Shown in pieces: positions 16,133 through 24,133 of a DNA stretch of 64,000 nt. Each line of letters begins with the position of its first letter. The first letter of the stretch is position 1. The notes under the pieces are model-generated. The model was not told where the DNA came from. It did not search any database and saw only the letters and a list, made by a program, of their open reading frames with translations. The stretch is from JACQLN01 sp049274895 (GTDB taxonomy: Bacteria; Patescibacteriota; Minisyncoccia; JACQLN01), in assembly GCA_049274895.1 (NCBI GenBank), contig JBASTM010000011.1, positions 10,404 through 74,403 on the forward strand, given 5' to 3'. The position numbers and the translations under genes are program-made.

Positions 16133-17106
16133 GATTCAAAAACTTTTTTATCGTCCCAATTATAAACCCATTCACCGCCGACCAGACTGGCGAAACGGCC
16201 GCGGTAATAATCGCGGTTAAGCATCTCGGTATGGGTCATATCCCTTTCGGCTAAACCAAGCATGGTTTTCCATTCTGGAATTTCTTTGGACACGATTGAT
16301 TTTTGTTCCTCTGGCGATAATTTTGCAAAAGAAGAAAGCTCTTTTAATTGCGCTGGGTTTATAGAAACCGGCCCGTCTTTGGTTTTATCGGCTTCAAGAA
16401 CCGTAAAATGCCTTTCCACATAATCAGCGCCGAGCATCATGGCTACCTTGGCCATTTTAATTCCGTCTCGGGCAATTAAAGAATGATCTGACCAACCCAC
16501 CGAAGGCGTAAATTGGCGCAACCATTCCAGCCGGGCCAAGTTAGCCATGGCCGCGGTGTTGGGATAACTCGTTACGCAATGCAAAAAGGTGAATTTTTTG
16601 TTTTTTGATTTTAACAGCTCGGCTGTTTTTTTAATCTCATCGTCAAACGAAGCGCCGGTGGAAACAATCAAGTGATCAAATTTTTCGGCCAGTTCCAAAA
16701 TCATCTGGTGGCTGCCGCAGTCGTAACTCGCCACCTTAACCAGTTTTTCTCCTTTATACGGCAGTAAAGTCGCTAGAGGAATCCTGTTTCTGGAAAAAAC
16801 TGTGAGCATCGGCGTTATGCCGACTCGATTACACTCCTCCACAAAAAACCGGTAATCGGCTTCGGTCAAGTCCAGCAACTTCATCCGTTCAAACTCTGCC
16901 TGATACGGCCGCTTGATGGTTTTTCTAACACCGTTATGTTCTTCCAACCCTTCATCAAATCTCTCGCGGGGTGTGAGATCCTCCGAAAAAATTATTTGAC
17001 CCTTCACAATATCCGCCCCGTTTTCCTTGGCGGCGTAAATCAGATCTTTAAGAACTTGGCGCTCGCCGTTGTGATTTTGACAAATTTCTACGATGATTTT
17101 AGCCAT
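16129..17106 (-). CDS. NeuB-family synthase lacking the SAF domain
   Basis: A second NeuB-fold protein, 325 residues. The barrel is recognisable from IVEICQNHNGERQVLKDLI (family: EIGxNHxG), GADIVKGQ, LVKVASYDCGSHQMI, LIVSTGASFDDEIKKTAELL, VGWSDHSLIARDGIKMAKVA and MLGADYVERHFTVLEADKTK. Compared with the neighbour at 15023 it has no SAF/antifreeze domain; the tail (DYYRGRFASLVGGEWVYNWD) instead ends with a short unique segment. KGQ replaces the KFQ substrate motif. It probably condenses PEP with a different aldose, or has diverged in function. It is the upstream partner in a coupled pair, with a 34-nt palindrome upstream. Confidence 0.85.
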   Translation of the reverse strand: MAKIIVEICQNHNGERQVLKDLIYAAKENGADIVKGQIIFSEDLTPRERFDEGLEEHNGVRKTIKRPYQAEFERMKLLDLTEADYRFFVEECNRVGITPMLTVFSRNRIPLATLLPYKGEKLVKVASYDCGSHQMILELAEKFDHLIVSTGASFDDEIKKTAELLKSKNKKFTFLHCVTSYPNTAAMANLARLEWLRQFTPSVGWSDHSLIARDGIKMAKVAMMLGADYVERHFTVLEADKTKDGPVSINPAQLKELSSFAKLSPEEQKSIVSKEIPEWKTMLGLAERDMTHTEMLNRDYYRGRFASLVGGEWVYNWDDKKVFES

Positions 17107-17172
17107 TGGATTTTACTTTTTTCAGATAACAATACAACCCTAAAATTAACAAATTTGTCTCTTGACATCAAA

Positions 17173-17206
17173 GTATCCTGAGATGGCGATCGCCATCTCA
17201 GGATAC
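17173..17206. terminator. 34-nt perfect palindrome
   Basis: Perfect palindrome, arms GTATCCTGAGATGGCGA and complement, centred on GCGATCGC. It lies 25 bases past the stop of the gene at 17232 on the minus strand. The central 20 bases are the same as those at 6614-6651 except for one base-pair exchange on both arms. Terminator or repeat element; U tract is only TTTGA. Confidence 0.6.
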
Positions 17207-17231
17207 AAAAACAAGGGCGAAGTAAAAACAA

Positions 17232-18389
17232 TTATCTTTGTAGAAAATCCTCTACAATCATCTTGGTGCAGTATTTATTGCCGTCGTAGGTGCCAAAACG
17301 ATCCAAAAGATTTTTGTTTACCGCCTGGATTTTGGGCTTGAGCGATTCGGCTTGAGATAAAATTTCTTCTAGCGGCTGGCCGCGATAGATTATACCCAAA
17401 CCGAGTTTTTCCACGCAAAGATTATTAAAATAAATTTCGGGGTCGTCTTTAGGGTCAAATTCCGGAGAGACAAACGGCGTGCCGGCCAGCATTGAAAGCC
17501 AGACCGAACCCCAACCGCTACGGGCGAACTGGAGCTTGATGTTTGCGTTGGGAATAACATGAGGCAAAAGTTTTTCGCTCCCGGGCACAGCTTGGGTATC
17601 GTTACTGTAAAGCTTGAGGCCGAGTTTTTGAGCTTCGGCGTAAAGACGTTCCAAACCGGGAATGCCGGTTATGGTCACATAAATACCTTCGGCAATATCG
17701 TCGTTATTGGGAACCGGCGGATAGATGGTGGGCGGTATTGAAATCTCTTTAAGGTAAGGTCGGCGGCCTTCCAGATAAGAAAAAGTCCCGGGATGGGCTA
17801 TGGCCATAAACCGGTATTGGGACTCAATCTCCGAAGCCAAAGGGATAATTCTCCTGACTAATTCCCGATCCACTGCAATCTCTTTTTTAGAAACAGTTAG
17901 AGTATTTTTGAGAATTTCAGAAGTGTGCCCAAAACTGACTCCGTAACTCAATGGCAAGCCATACTTGACCCGACCGGAACGGGATAGCTCCACAACTATA
18001 TCACTGCCGGAAACCACTTTTTTGTTCCCAGCTAAATCCTCTACTTCAATATCGCCCTTTAGATAATTGGCGGCCGCTGAATTGACCTCGGTGAACTTGT
18101 CGGCCCAAATTTGCAAAGCTTGTTCATAGGTGTTATCACCATAGAAAATAGTTTTAAGAATCTCCCCCAACCGAGGGGCTAGCAAAATTTCGCCGGGATA
18201 TTTTTGATTCGCGGAGCTAAACTCCTCCAGCATAATCCGTTTCTGTTTCTCGCCATAAACCCACGGTACGATAATGCCACAGCGTTCCCTACCTTCGGAC
18301 TCCAATTGTTCATTTATAGATAGAGCGATCTCTGTGGTTCTCAAATAAGGACCAGTTCCATAAGCAAAATTAGTGACTATATTCTTCAT
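17232..18389 (-). CDS. Probable GT-B-type glycosyltransferase, family not recognised
   Basis: A 385-residue cytoplasmic protein with no membrane helix. The C-terminal half has a GT-B-like nucleotide-sugar binding arrangement: IYVTITGIPGLERLYAEAQK, then LPHVIPNANIKLQFARSGWG, SVWLSMLAGTPFVSPEFDPK (a G-T-P-F-V-x-P segment as in GT1/GT28 acceptor-donor sites). The N-terminal half begins FAYGTGPYLRTTEIALSINE, recalling a glycine-rich GT-B start. Its place between NeuB-like and CMP-transferase-like genes suggests it transfers the sugar made by the second set; that is inference. The stop/start overlap with the dehydrogenase gene (4 bases) shows cotranscription. Confidence 0.6.
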   Translation of the reverse strand: MKNIVTNFAYGTGPYLRTTEIALSINEQLESEGRERCGIIVPWVYGEKQKRIMLEEFSSANQKYPGEILLAPRLGEILKTIFYGDNTYEQALQIWADKFTEVNSAAANYLKGDIEVEDLAGNKKVVSGSDIVVELSRSGRVKYGLPLSYGVSFGHTSEILKNTLTVSKKEIAVDRELVRRIIPLASEIESQYRFMAIAHPGTFSYLEGRRPYLKEISIPPTIYPPVPNNDDIAEGIYVTITGIPGLERLYAEAQKLGLKLYSNDTQAVPGSEKLLPHVIPNANIKLQFARSGWGSVWLSMLAGTPFVSPEFDPKDDPEIYFNNLCVEKLGLGIIYRGQPLEEILSQAESLKPKIQAVNKNLLDRFGTYDGNKYCTKMIVEDFLQR

Positions 18390-19330
18390 CTTTTAAGATG
18401 TTTGGAAACTAAATCAGCAATATAATCCTGCGTAACTTCCATGGCCTCAAAAGTGGCGCCGCCGACATGGGGCATAATTATAAGGTTTTTATTTTTCCGA
18501 GCGTAATCCACCAAGGAATTGTTTTTAAGGTGAACACCATCGCCTTTTTCATCCCACATTACATCCACCGCCGCGCCGGCGATCCACTTTTGTTTTAACG
18601 CCTTTTCCAAAACACCATTTTCTACAAGCTCGGCCCGGGCGGTGTTTATAAGATAAGCCGATGGCTTCATTGAACGCAAATGTTTTTCTTTAACAAGATT
18701 ATGAGTGTCGTCAGTGAGTAACACATGTAAAGAAACGATATCGGATTCTTTAAACAAATCTTCCATAGAAACTTTGGCCACTCCCCGCCCTTTCATGAAC
18801 CCGGCTGAAACATTGGGATCGCAAGCTAAAACGCTCATGTCGAACGCTTTAGCATACTTGGCCACAATACGCCCGAGTCGGCCAAAACCCAAAAGCCCGA
18901 TGGTTTTACCTTTAAGTTGGTGTCCACGCCACTTGATTCTATCCCAGCCACCTTTTTTGACATCATCAAAAGCCCAGGGGATGTTCCTGGAAAGCGAGAG
19001 TATCAAGGCGAAAGTTTCTTCGGCAGTGGAAGGCACGTTTCTTAGAAAGCCCTTGCGGCCGCGCAGGGAAATTAATTTTATGCCGCGAGATTTTATTTCG
19101 GCGAGATCTAGATGATTCATACCCGTGGCTGGAGAGGCGATGATTTTCAAATTTGGAGTTTGATCTAAAAACTTTCTGTCTAGCTGATGCTTAAGCCCGA
19201 TAACTAAAACCTCAGCTGATTGTTTTTTTGACCGCGGGGCATCCGACCAAAAACAAACCCGCCCCAGTGATTTATAAATTTCCAGAGCTTTTTTAGAATA
19301 ATCTTTAGGCTCGGTGATTAAAATAGTCAT
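18386..19330 (-). CDS. D-isomer-specific 2-hydroxyacid dehydrogenase family protein
   Basis: NAD(P)-dependent oxidoreductase of 314 residues from ATG 19330. The Rossmann motif GKTIGLLGFGRLGRIVAKYA (GxGxxG form GFGRLG) lies in the middle, followed by the family segments SDIVSLHVLLTDDTHNLV, LINTARAELVENGVLEKAL, AAVDV and MPHVGGATFEAM with the catalytic Arg, Glu and His. The start at 19330 forms an ATGA overlap with the upstream CMP-transferase stop; a GTG 36 codons upstream is rejected because it would lie wholly inside that gene. In a nonulosonate locus such enzymes can act on 2-keto or 2-hydroxy acids; the substrate is unknown. Confidence 0.88.
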   Translation of the reverse strand: MTILITEPKDYSKKALEIYKSLGRVCFWSDAPRSKKQSAEVLVIGLKHQLDRKFLDQTPNLKIIASPATGMNHLDLAEIKSRGIKLISLRGRKGFLRNVPSTAEETFALILSLSRNIPWAFDDVKKGGWDRIKWRGHQLKGKTIGLLGFGRLGRIVAKYAKAFDMSVLACDPNVSAGFMKGRGVAKVSMEDLFKESDIVSLHVLLTDDTHNLVKEKHLRSMKPSAYLINTARAELVENGVLEKALKQKWIAGAAVDVMWDEKGDGVHLKNNSLVDYARKNKNLIIMPHVGGATFEAMEVTQDYIADLVSKHLKR

Positions 19331-20046
19331 GACAATAACCCTTTGGAAATTAAAAACTCGGCAAACTCCCAATCCAGGGGCGAATCTAGGTCTATAATCT
19401 CGCCCGCTAAAAACAAGGGTAAAATATTTTCGCCGCACATGGATTTTTTAACCATGACGGTTTCGTAGCGGGTCACATCCACTTGGCCGTAATGATTGTA
19501 AGCCGCCGGCAGTTTTTGCCGCGGCCAGTTGAATGTTTCTTTTTCACCGGCTATGGTCAGCGTGGGTTTTAAAAATCTCTCACCAGCATGAAACATTTTG
19601 TACGGTGTAACTGGCGGCTTAGCCACCGTCCAAACCGCATCGGCATCTTTATCGGCCGCGAGCATTTCTATGGCTTTATCTATATCCGAAGTTTTTCTGA
19701 AAGGATGGGTGGGGCGAAGGTGGGTTATAAAATCGGGCTTATAATTTTCATTTTTCTCTAACCACTCCAAGGCATGCGCCACTACCGGCCAGTCGGGTGT
19801 ATGGTCTTGAGCCAATTCGGCCGGGCGGGTAAAAGGAACTTCGCAACCGTATTTTTTAGCTACTTCCGCGATTTCGGCATTATCGGTGGACAAAATCAAG
19901 CGGTCTATGTATTTGGCCGCCTTAGCTTTAGCTATGGTGTGGGCGATCAAAGGCTTGCCGCCCAACATTTTTATATTCTTTTTGGGTATGGACTTGGACC
20001 CGCCCCGGGCCATTATCAAACCTAAAACTTTGTAATTTTTATACAT
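19327..20046 (-). CDS. CMP-sugar cytidylyltransferase family paralogue
   Basis: Second acylneuraminate cytidylyltransferase-like protein, 239 residues, clearly paralogous to 13042-13755. Signature IMARGGSKSIPKKNIKMLGG (family RGGSKxIPxKN) is at about residues 11-30, then ILSTDNAEIAEVAKKYG and HLRPTHPFR, and NHYGQVDVTR in place of the usual YHNGAIY. Substrate-side residues therefore differ from the first copy: expected Q-P-T-A-P is R-P-T-H-P here. It may activate a different ulosonic acid, matching the second NeuB-like synthase. Overlaps the dehydrogenase by 4 bases; only 1 base separates it from the CBS-dehydrogenase gene. Confidence 0.88.
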   Translation of the reverse strand: MYKNYKVLGLIMARGGSKSIPKKNIKMLGGKPLIAHTIAKAKAAKYIDRLILSTDNAEIAEVAKKYGCEVPFTRPAELAQDHTPDWPVVAHALEWLEKNENYKPDFITHLRPTHPFRKTSDIDKAIEMLAADKDADAVWTVAKPPVTPYKMFHAGERFLKPTLTIAGEKETFNWPRQKLPAAYNHYGQVDVTRYETVMVKKSMCGENILPLFLAGEIIDLDSPLDWEFAEFLISKGLLS

Positions 20047-20047
20047 T

Positions 20048-21772
20048 TTACAACCTCTTATATTTCACACCCTCAACCTTTTTTATTTCTTCTTCTTTAT
20101 ACAAACCCCAAGTGTCAAAAAACAGAACATTATTGCTGGCCCAGCCTAAAAGCTGGCGCATATTCAAATCTTCAAAGGCCGGGTTATTATTCATCACCAC
20201 CACCGCATCGGCCTTGGTAAATACCTCCTTCGGACTGTGGGAATGTTTGACTCCTAGATGTTTAATAGCGTCCCGCCTGACCACAGGATCATAAATATTG
20301 ATATTATTTATCCCGGACTTTTTTAGTTTTTCCACCAGACTGACAGCCGTAGAACCGCGAATATCCGAAGTCACCGGCCGACCCTTAAAAGCCAGGCCTA
20401 AGATAGCTACTTTGGGAGATTGGCGGTTTTTTGATTTCAAAAACAAATTGACTTCCCGGGCAATAAAATCAACCATGGCTTGGCTGATGCTTCTGGCACT
20501 CTGGGCCAGTTGGGGTAGGTAGTTGATCTTTTTGGCGCTTTCAATAAACAAGAAAGGATCCTTTTCCAAACAAACTCCGCCCACCCCCGGGCTGGGCAGA
20601 GGCACCTGACCGCGTTCATAACCCCGGTTGGCCGCCTCAATAACACGACTGGTGTTAATGCCCAGCTTATGGCAAATCAAAGCGAGCTCGTTGGCGAAAG
20701 CAAAAGTGACATCGCGATAAACATTATTAACCAATTTAACCATCTCGGCCTCTTCGGGCGAATCCACCAAAACAACCGAGTGGGTCAGGTGATTAAAAAT
20801 GTTGGCCGCCAGATCCGCACTGGCCCAATTTAAGCCGCCGATGACCTGCGGCAATTTGCGTAATTCCTCCAAGGCCTTACCCTCCACAGTGCGCTCCGGA
20901 GCAAAAGCCACCAAAAAATCATCGCCGGCTTTCAGGCCTGATTTCTTCTCCAAGATAGGCACAACAACGTTTCTGGTGGTGCCTATGGGCACGGTGGATC
21001 TTAAAATGACCGCATCGCCAAACTTTAAGACACCACCCAGATTTTCCGCGGCGGATTTTATGTAGCTTAAATCCGGTTTTTTTGTTTTTTTATCCACCGG
21101 CGTGCCCACGGCGACAAAATAGACATCGCAATTGTTTTCACCTTCAAAATTGGCGGTGATCTTAAAATTAACATTGAGATTATCCTTAAGCAGCTGTTCC
21201 AAACCTTGTTCAAAGAAATGGGGCCTACCTGATTTTAGCGAGTTGGCAACTTTCCTATCGGCATCGTAACCCAAGACCCTAAAACCCAGATCGGCTAAAG
21301 TAACAGCCAAAGTTAGACCCACATAACCCAGCCCCACTACACCCAACTGCTTGAACCTGACATCGCTTTTTTGCCACAAGTCGTAGAAAGAAACCAAATC
21401 AATAACCTTTTTGTCTTTATCAACTATTATTATCTTGCTAAGGCGATCTTTATGCCAATGTTCTTTTTTAATCTTATTGGAGATGAGCGACAAAATCTCA
21501 TGCGAACTTTTGGGCCCCTCGATCAAAAACGGGTTGGGGTTCATAACTTTGGAAACTGGATCCTCCAACGAAATCCCTTTAGACAAACCCCGGCGGATAT
21601 CGCCGTCGGTGGCAATGCCTAAGAGTTTTTTATCGGAAGAAACCACTAAGGCGATGCCGGCCGGCACCAGCGTCCGACTGGATTTGTTCAAAGCCAAAAA
21701 CGACAAAACGGATCCAATGGTTGATTTTGGACCCACACAAATCTTCGATAAATTTTTATATCTATCAACCAT
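20048..21772 (-). CDS. CBS-domain / nucleotide-sugar dehydrogenase fusion
   Basis: A 574-residue fusion. Residues about 1-130 are a CBS pair (ALVVSSDKKLLGIATDGDIR, then KVMNPNPFLIEGPKSSHEIL and KIIIVDKDKKVIDLVSFYD), of the sort normally attached to sugar nucleotidyltransferases such as those of legionaminate pathways. Residues about 140-574 are a UDP-glucose/GDP-mannose dehydrogenase-family enzyme: GVVGLGYVGLTLAVTLADLG (NAD site), YFVAVGTPVDKKTKKPDLSY, RSTVPIGTTRNVV, a catalytic cysteine in GVGGVCLEKDPFLFI and the C-terminal AILGLAFKGRPVTSDIRGS. Closest to the WecC/ManNAc or UDP-GlcNAc 6-dehydrogenase group. It oxidises a nucleotide sugar C6 to the uronate. The CBS part suggests nucleotide control; the fusion itself is unusual. 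Confidence 0.88.
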   Translation of the reverse strand: MVDRYKNLSKICVGPKSTIGSVLSFLALNKSSRTLVPAGIALVVSSDKKLLGIATDGDIRRGLSKGISLEDPVSKVMNPNPFLIEGPKSSHEILSLISNKIKKEHWHKDRLSKIIIVDKDKKVIDLVSFYDLWQKSDVRFKQLGVVGLGYVGLTLAVTLADLGFRVLGYDADRKVANSLKSGRPHFFEQGLEQLLKDNLNVNFKITANFEGENNCDVYFVAVGTPVDKKTKKPDLSYIKSAAENLGGVLKFGDAVILRSTVPIGTTRNVVVPILEKKSGLKAGDDFLVAFAPERTVEGKALEELRKLPQVIGGLNWASADLAANIFNHLTHSVVLVDSPEEAEMVKLVNNVYRDVTFAFANELALICHKLGINTSRVIEAANRGYERGQVPLPSPGVGGVCLEKDPFLFIESAKKINYLPQLAQSARSISQAMVDFIAREVNLFLKSKNRQSPKVAILGLAFKGRPVTSDIRGSTAVSLVEKLKKSGINNINIYDPVVRRDAIKHLGVKHSHSPKEVFTKADAVVVMNNNPAFEDLNMRQLLGWASNNVLFFDTWGLYKEEEIKKVEGVKYKRL

Positions 21773-21778
21773 CTGGTG

Positions 21779-23197
21779 TTAAATAAATTTTAACTTACGA
21801 ATGGCAAATAAGGTCATTTTCAAAAGCAACCAGCCGTGGCGCCAGCGCTGGATATTGGTTTCGCCGTAGGTGCGAGTTTGATAACGAATGGGCAGTTCTA
21901 CAATTTTTAGATTCAGCTTGGCCGCGCCGAACAGCAAATCAAAATCGCCGAAAGGATCAAACTCGCCGAAATATTTTCGGCCAACGGCTATTTTTTGGTA
22001 ATCGTCGCGGAACAAAACCTTGGTCCCGCACAGCGTGTCCTTTATCCTTTGACCCAGCAACCAACTAAACATTAAACTAAAAAATTTATTGCCTAATATA
22101 TTAAGGAATCTCATAGATTCTTTTTCTAACTGATACACCAACCGCGAACCGTTAATGAACTCTCCCCGACCCGAGACAATGGCCCGATAAAATTTAGGCA
22201 GATCCTCGGGCGCGACCGTAAGGTCGGCGTCCAAAATCATCAAAACCTCGCCCGTGGCCATTTCAAAACCCAGTCTCACGGCATCACCCTTGCCAATTCC
22301 CTTCTGGACAGCATAGCGAATATCCGGTTTGCTATCATACTTATCTACAACTCTTCGGATCTCATCCAGGGTTCCATCTTCGGAATGACCCTCAATAAAA
22401 ATAATCTCCTGGGAACTTCCAAATCTCGGCAAACGCAAAATTGCGTTCTCAATATTACCTTTTTCGTTTCGAGCGGGAATTATTATGGACACTGAATAAT
22501 CCCTTTCTTTTTGAGATTGAGGCCGAGCTATAACATAGTGAATTAGACCCAAGCGAGAAAAAATAGGTAGATTAGCAATTATCTTATTAAAAAAAGCAGA
22601 AACCAAAGGTATCCCTAAAGGCAAAATTAATTTATTGCCTTTTTTAACAACCTCAAAACCGGCAAGCCAGAGCATATTTTCAACATCACTCGGCGACATC
22701 CAGTTTTGAACAGGCCCTTTGGCTTTAAGATTTAATAACTCGGCTAACTGTAAGATAGGTTCCCATAAATAATTGTAATAAGTGATAATTATCCGAGTAT
22801 GTCCGCGGCTGATTGCCTTAAGAGTATGAAAAGAACTTTCAATATCCGCCAAATATCCAACTAAATCGGAAAATATGACGTAATCAAAAATACCGTCCGA
22901 TTCAAAATTCTCCGCATCCGCAACAATCCAAGTAAGCTGGGGATATTTTTTTTTGGCTGTTGTTACCATTGCCCTGGAAATATCCACGCCCACACCATAG
23001 GCCGGTTTGACGGCATTGAGCAAGTCGCCGGTACCCGAACCTATTTCTAAAACCCGGCTATGCTCCGGCACGATAAACCGGCATAGATTTTCTACGGTTT
23101 TGTGATAATACCAATTGCGTTTTTTCCAATAGTCTCTCACCAAAGCTATAGTATTAAAATAATCAACCACTTCTTGTTTGTTCATATCATCTAACAA
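21779..23197 (-). CDS. Methyltransferase / GT2 glycosyltransferase fusion
   Basis: A 472-residue two-domain protein. Residues about 1-210 form a class I SAM methyltransferase: SRVLEIGSGTGDLLNAVKPA (motif I), VGVDISRAM, DYVIFSDLVGYLADIE. Residues about 235-472 are a DPM1-like GT2 domain: VSIIIPARNEKGNIENAILR, EIIFIEGHSEDGTLDEIRRV, GKGDAVRLGFEMATGEVLMI, the DAD metal/nucleotide site (LDADL), and a C-terminal hydrophobic amphipathic end. It lacks the usual extra C-terminal transmembrane helices of polyprenyl-sugar synthases. The fusion could methylate and transfer the same sugar, which is inference. Starts ATG 23197; a second Met is 4 codons on. Six bases separate it from the dehydrogenase gene below. 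Confidence 0.87.
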   Translation of the reverse strand: MLDDMNKQEVVDYFNTIALVRDYWKKRNWYYHKTVENLCRFIVPEHSRVLEIGSGTGDLLNAVKPAYGVGVDISRAMVTTAKKKYPQLTWIVADAENFESDGIFDYVIFSDLVGYLADIESSFHTLKAISRGHTRIIITYYNYLWEPILQLAELLNLKAKGPVQNWMSPSDVENMLWLAGFEVVKKGNKLILPLGIPLVSAFFNKIIANLPIFSRLGLIHYVIARPQSQKERDYSVSIIIPARNEKGNIENAILRLPRFGSSQEIIFIEGHSEDGTLDEIRRVVDKYDSKPDIRYAVQKGIGKGDAVRLGFEMATGEVLMILDADLTVAPEDLPKFYRAIVSGRGEFINGSRLVYQLEKESMRFLNILGNKFFSLMFSWLLGQRIKDTLCGTKVLFRDDYQKIAVGRKYFGEFDPFGDFDLLFGAAKLNLKIVELPIRYQTRTYGETNIQRWRHGWLLLKMTLFAIRKLKFI

Positions 23198-23203
23198 TTT
23201 TAA

Positions 23204-24133
23204 CTATACCGTCAGATTATATTTTTTGAATACTCTATCTTTGATTTCTTTTACAGACAAATCCATTCTATCCGCTTGAACCTGAGTCAGATGATTCCTC
23301 CAATCACCCACGATTCCTTTTCGATATTGGCTATTCCAAAGTTCCTCGCCGGGTTTTCGACTAAAATTAGACGTTTCAACACCTGTGGCGTCGGAATTTA
23401 TTTTTTTTTCGGAAAGCTTATCTAAAGCGGAAAGTCTTTCGAAAGAACCAGCTTCAACCATGTTTTTTGAGATATCTTCGGAAACTTCCACTTCCAGATA
23501 TTCTAAAATGCCGACCAACATTTTTTGTGGTTCGGTTTTCATTGATTCATAGGTATAGCAATACATATTCCCCTTATAATCATTAAGAATGGAATACTCC
23601 TTGTTCGCTCTCTTTATAAAAGCGTCGACAAAATCGTCTGAAATATTATCGGTAAGATCCTGCCGGCCTTTTCTAGCTTCATTAAAGTGAAAAGAGACTA
23701 CTCTATCTTTAATATCCCTTACGATGCAAATTTTCTTCATAACTGGATAGCAATAATCTATCAAATCGAGATAAAATATGTATTCTTGGGTTTTTTCTCC
23801 CACCAATCTTTTTTTGCGGAATGAATCGCACCATTGGCTGTATCTGTCTCGAAACATATTATAAAGTTCATTTCGGCTAATTTTATTAAAATAGGGAACC
23901 AAATCGGCAAAATAACCATTTCTTGTTTTAGTAAATGATTTAACAAACTTAACTCCGTTATCTTCGTCTATGCTTCCAAGAACGTCAAAAAAGTGCGGTT
24001 CGCCAACACCGCTTTTGCCGCCCGGCAAAGTGGGAAAACAATTTATCTCGGGATGCGCGTCCAGCATGGCCGCCAACCAATAAGAACCGCTCTTGTTCAT
24101 CCCCACCACTAAAAAATCTGGCCCTCTTATCAT
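23204..24133 (-). CDS. PAPS-dependent sulfotransferase
   Basis: Sulfotransferase-domain protein of 309 residues, expected to move sulfate from PAPS to a carbohydrate. The 5'-phosphosulfate loop is NKSGSYWLAAMLDAHPEI (residues 13-30; family TKSGTTWL-like with Lys14), and the 3'-phosphate site is IVRDIKDRVVSFHFNEA (R139 and S147, family RNPRDxxVSxYHF). The C-terminal RKGIVGDWRNHLT (about 285) matches the RKGxxGDWKNxFT signature. All three PAPS-binding elements are intact. No signal peptide or membrane helix, so it acts in the cytoplasm on nucleotide- or lipid-linked sugar. Its donor could be made by the PK-Sat-CysC fusion at 37531-40323 in the same locus. Start at 24133 overlaps the deacetylase stop by 4 bases. 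Confidence 0.92.
   Translation of the reverse strand: MIRGPDFLVVGMNKSGSYWLAAMLDAHPEINCFPTLPGGKSGVGEPHFFDVLGSIDEDNGVKFVKSFTKTRNGYFADLVPYFNKISRNELYNMFRDRYSQWCDSFRKKRLVGEKTQEYIFYLDLIDYCYPVMKKICIVRDIKDRVVSFHFNEARKGRQDLTDNISDDFVDAFIKRANKEYSILNDYKGNMYCYTYESMKTEPQKMLVGILEYLEVEVSEDISKNMVEAGSFERLSALDKLSEKKINSDATGVETSNFSRKPGEELWNSQYRKGIVGDWRNHLTQVQADRMDLSVKEIKDRVFKKYNLTV

Noticed and set aside
19331..19438. GTG-initiated 36-residue N-terminal extension of the hydroxyacid dehydrogenase
   Set aside because: It lies entirely within the CMP-transferase gene; ATG 19330 gives an ATGA overlap and a normal family N terminus.
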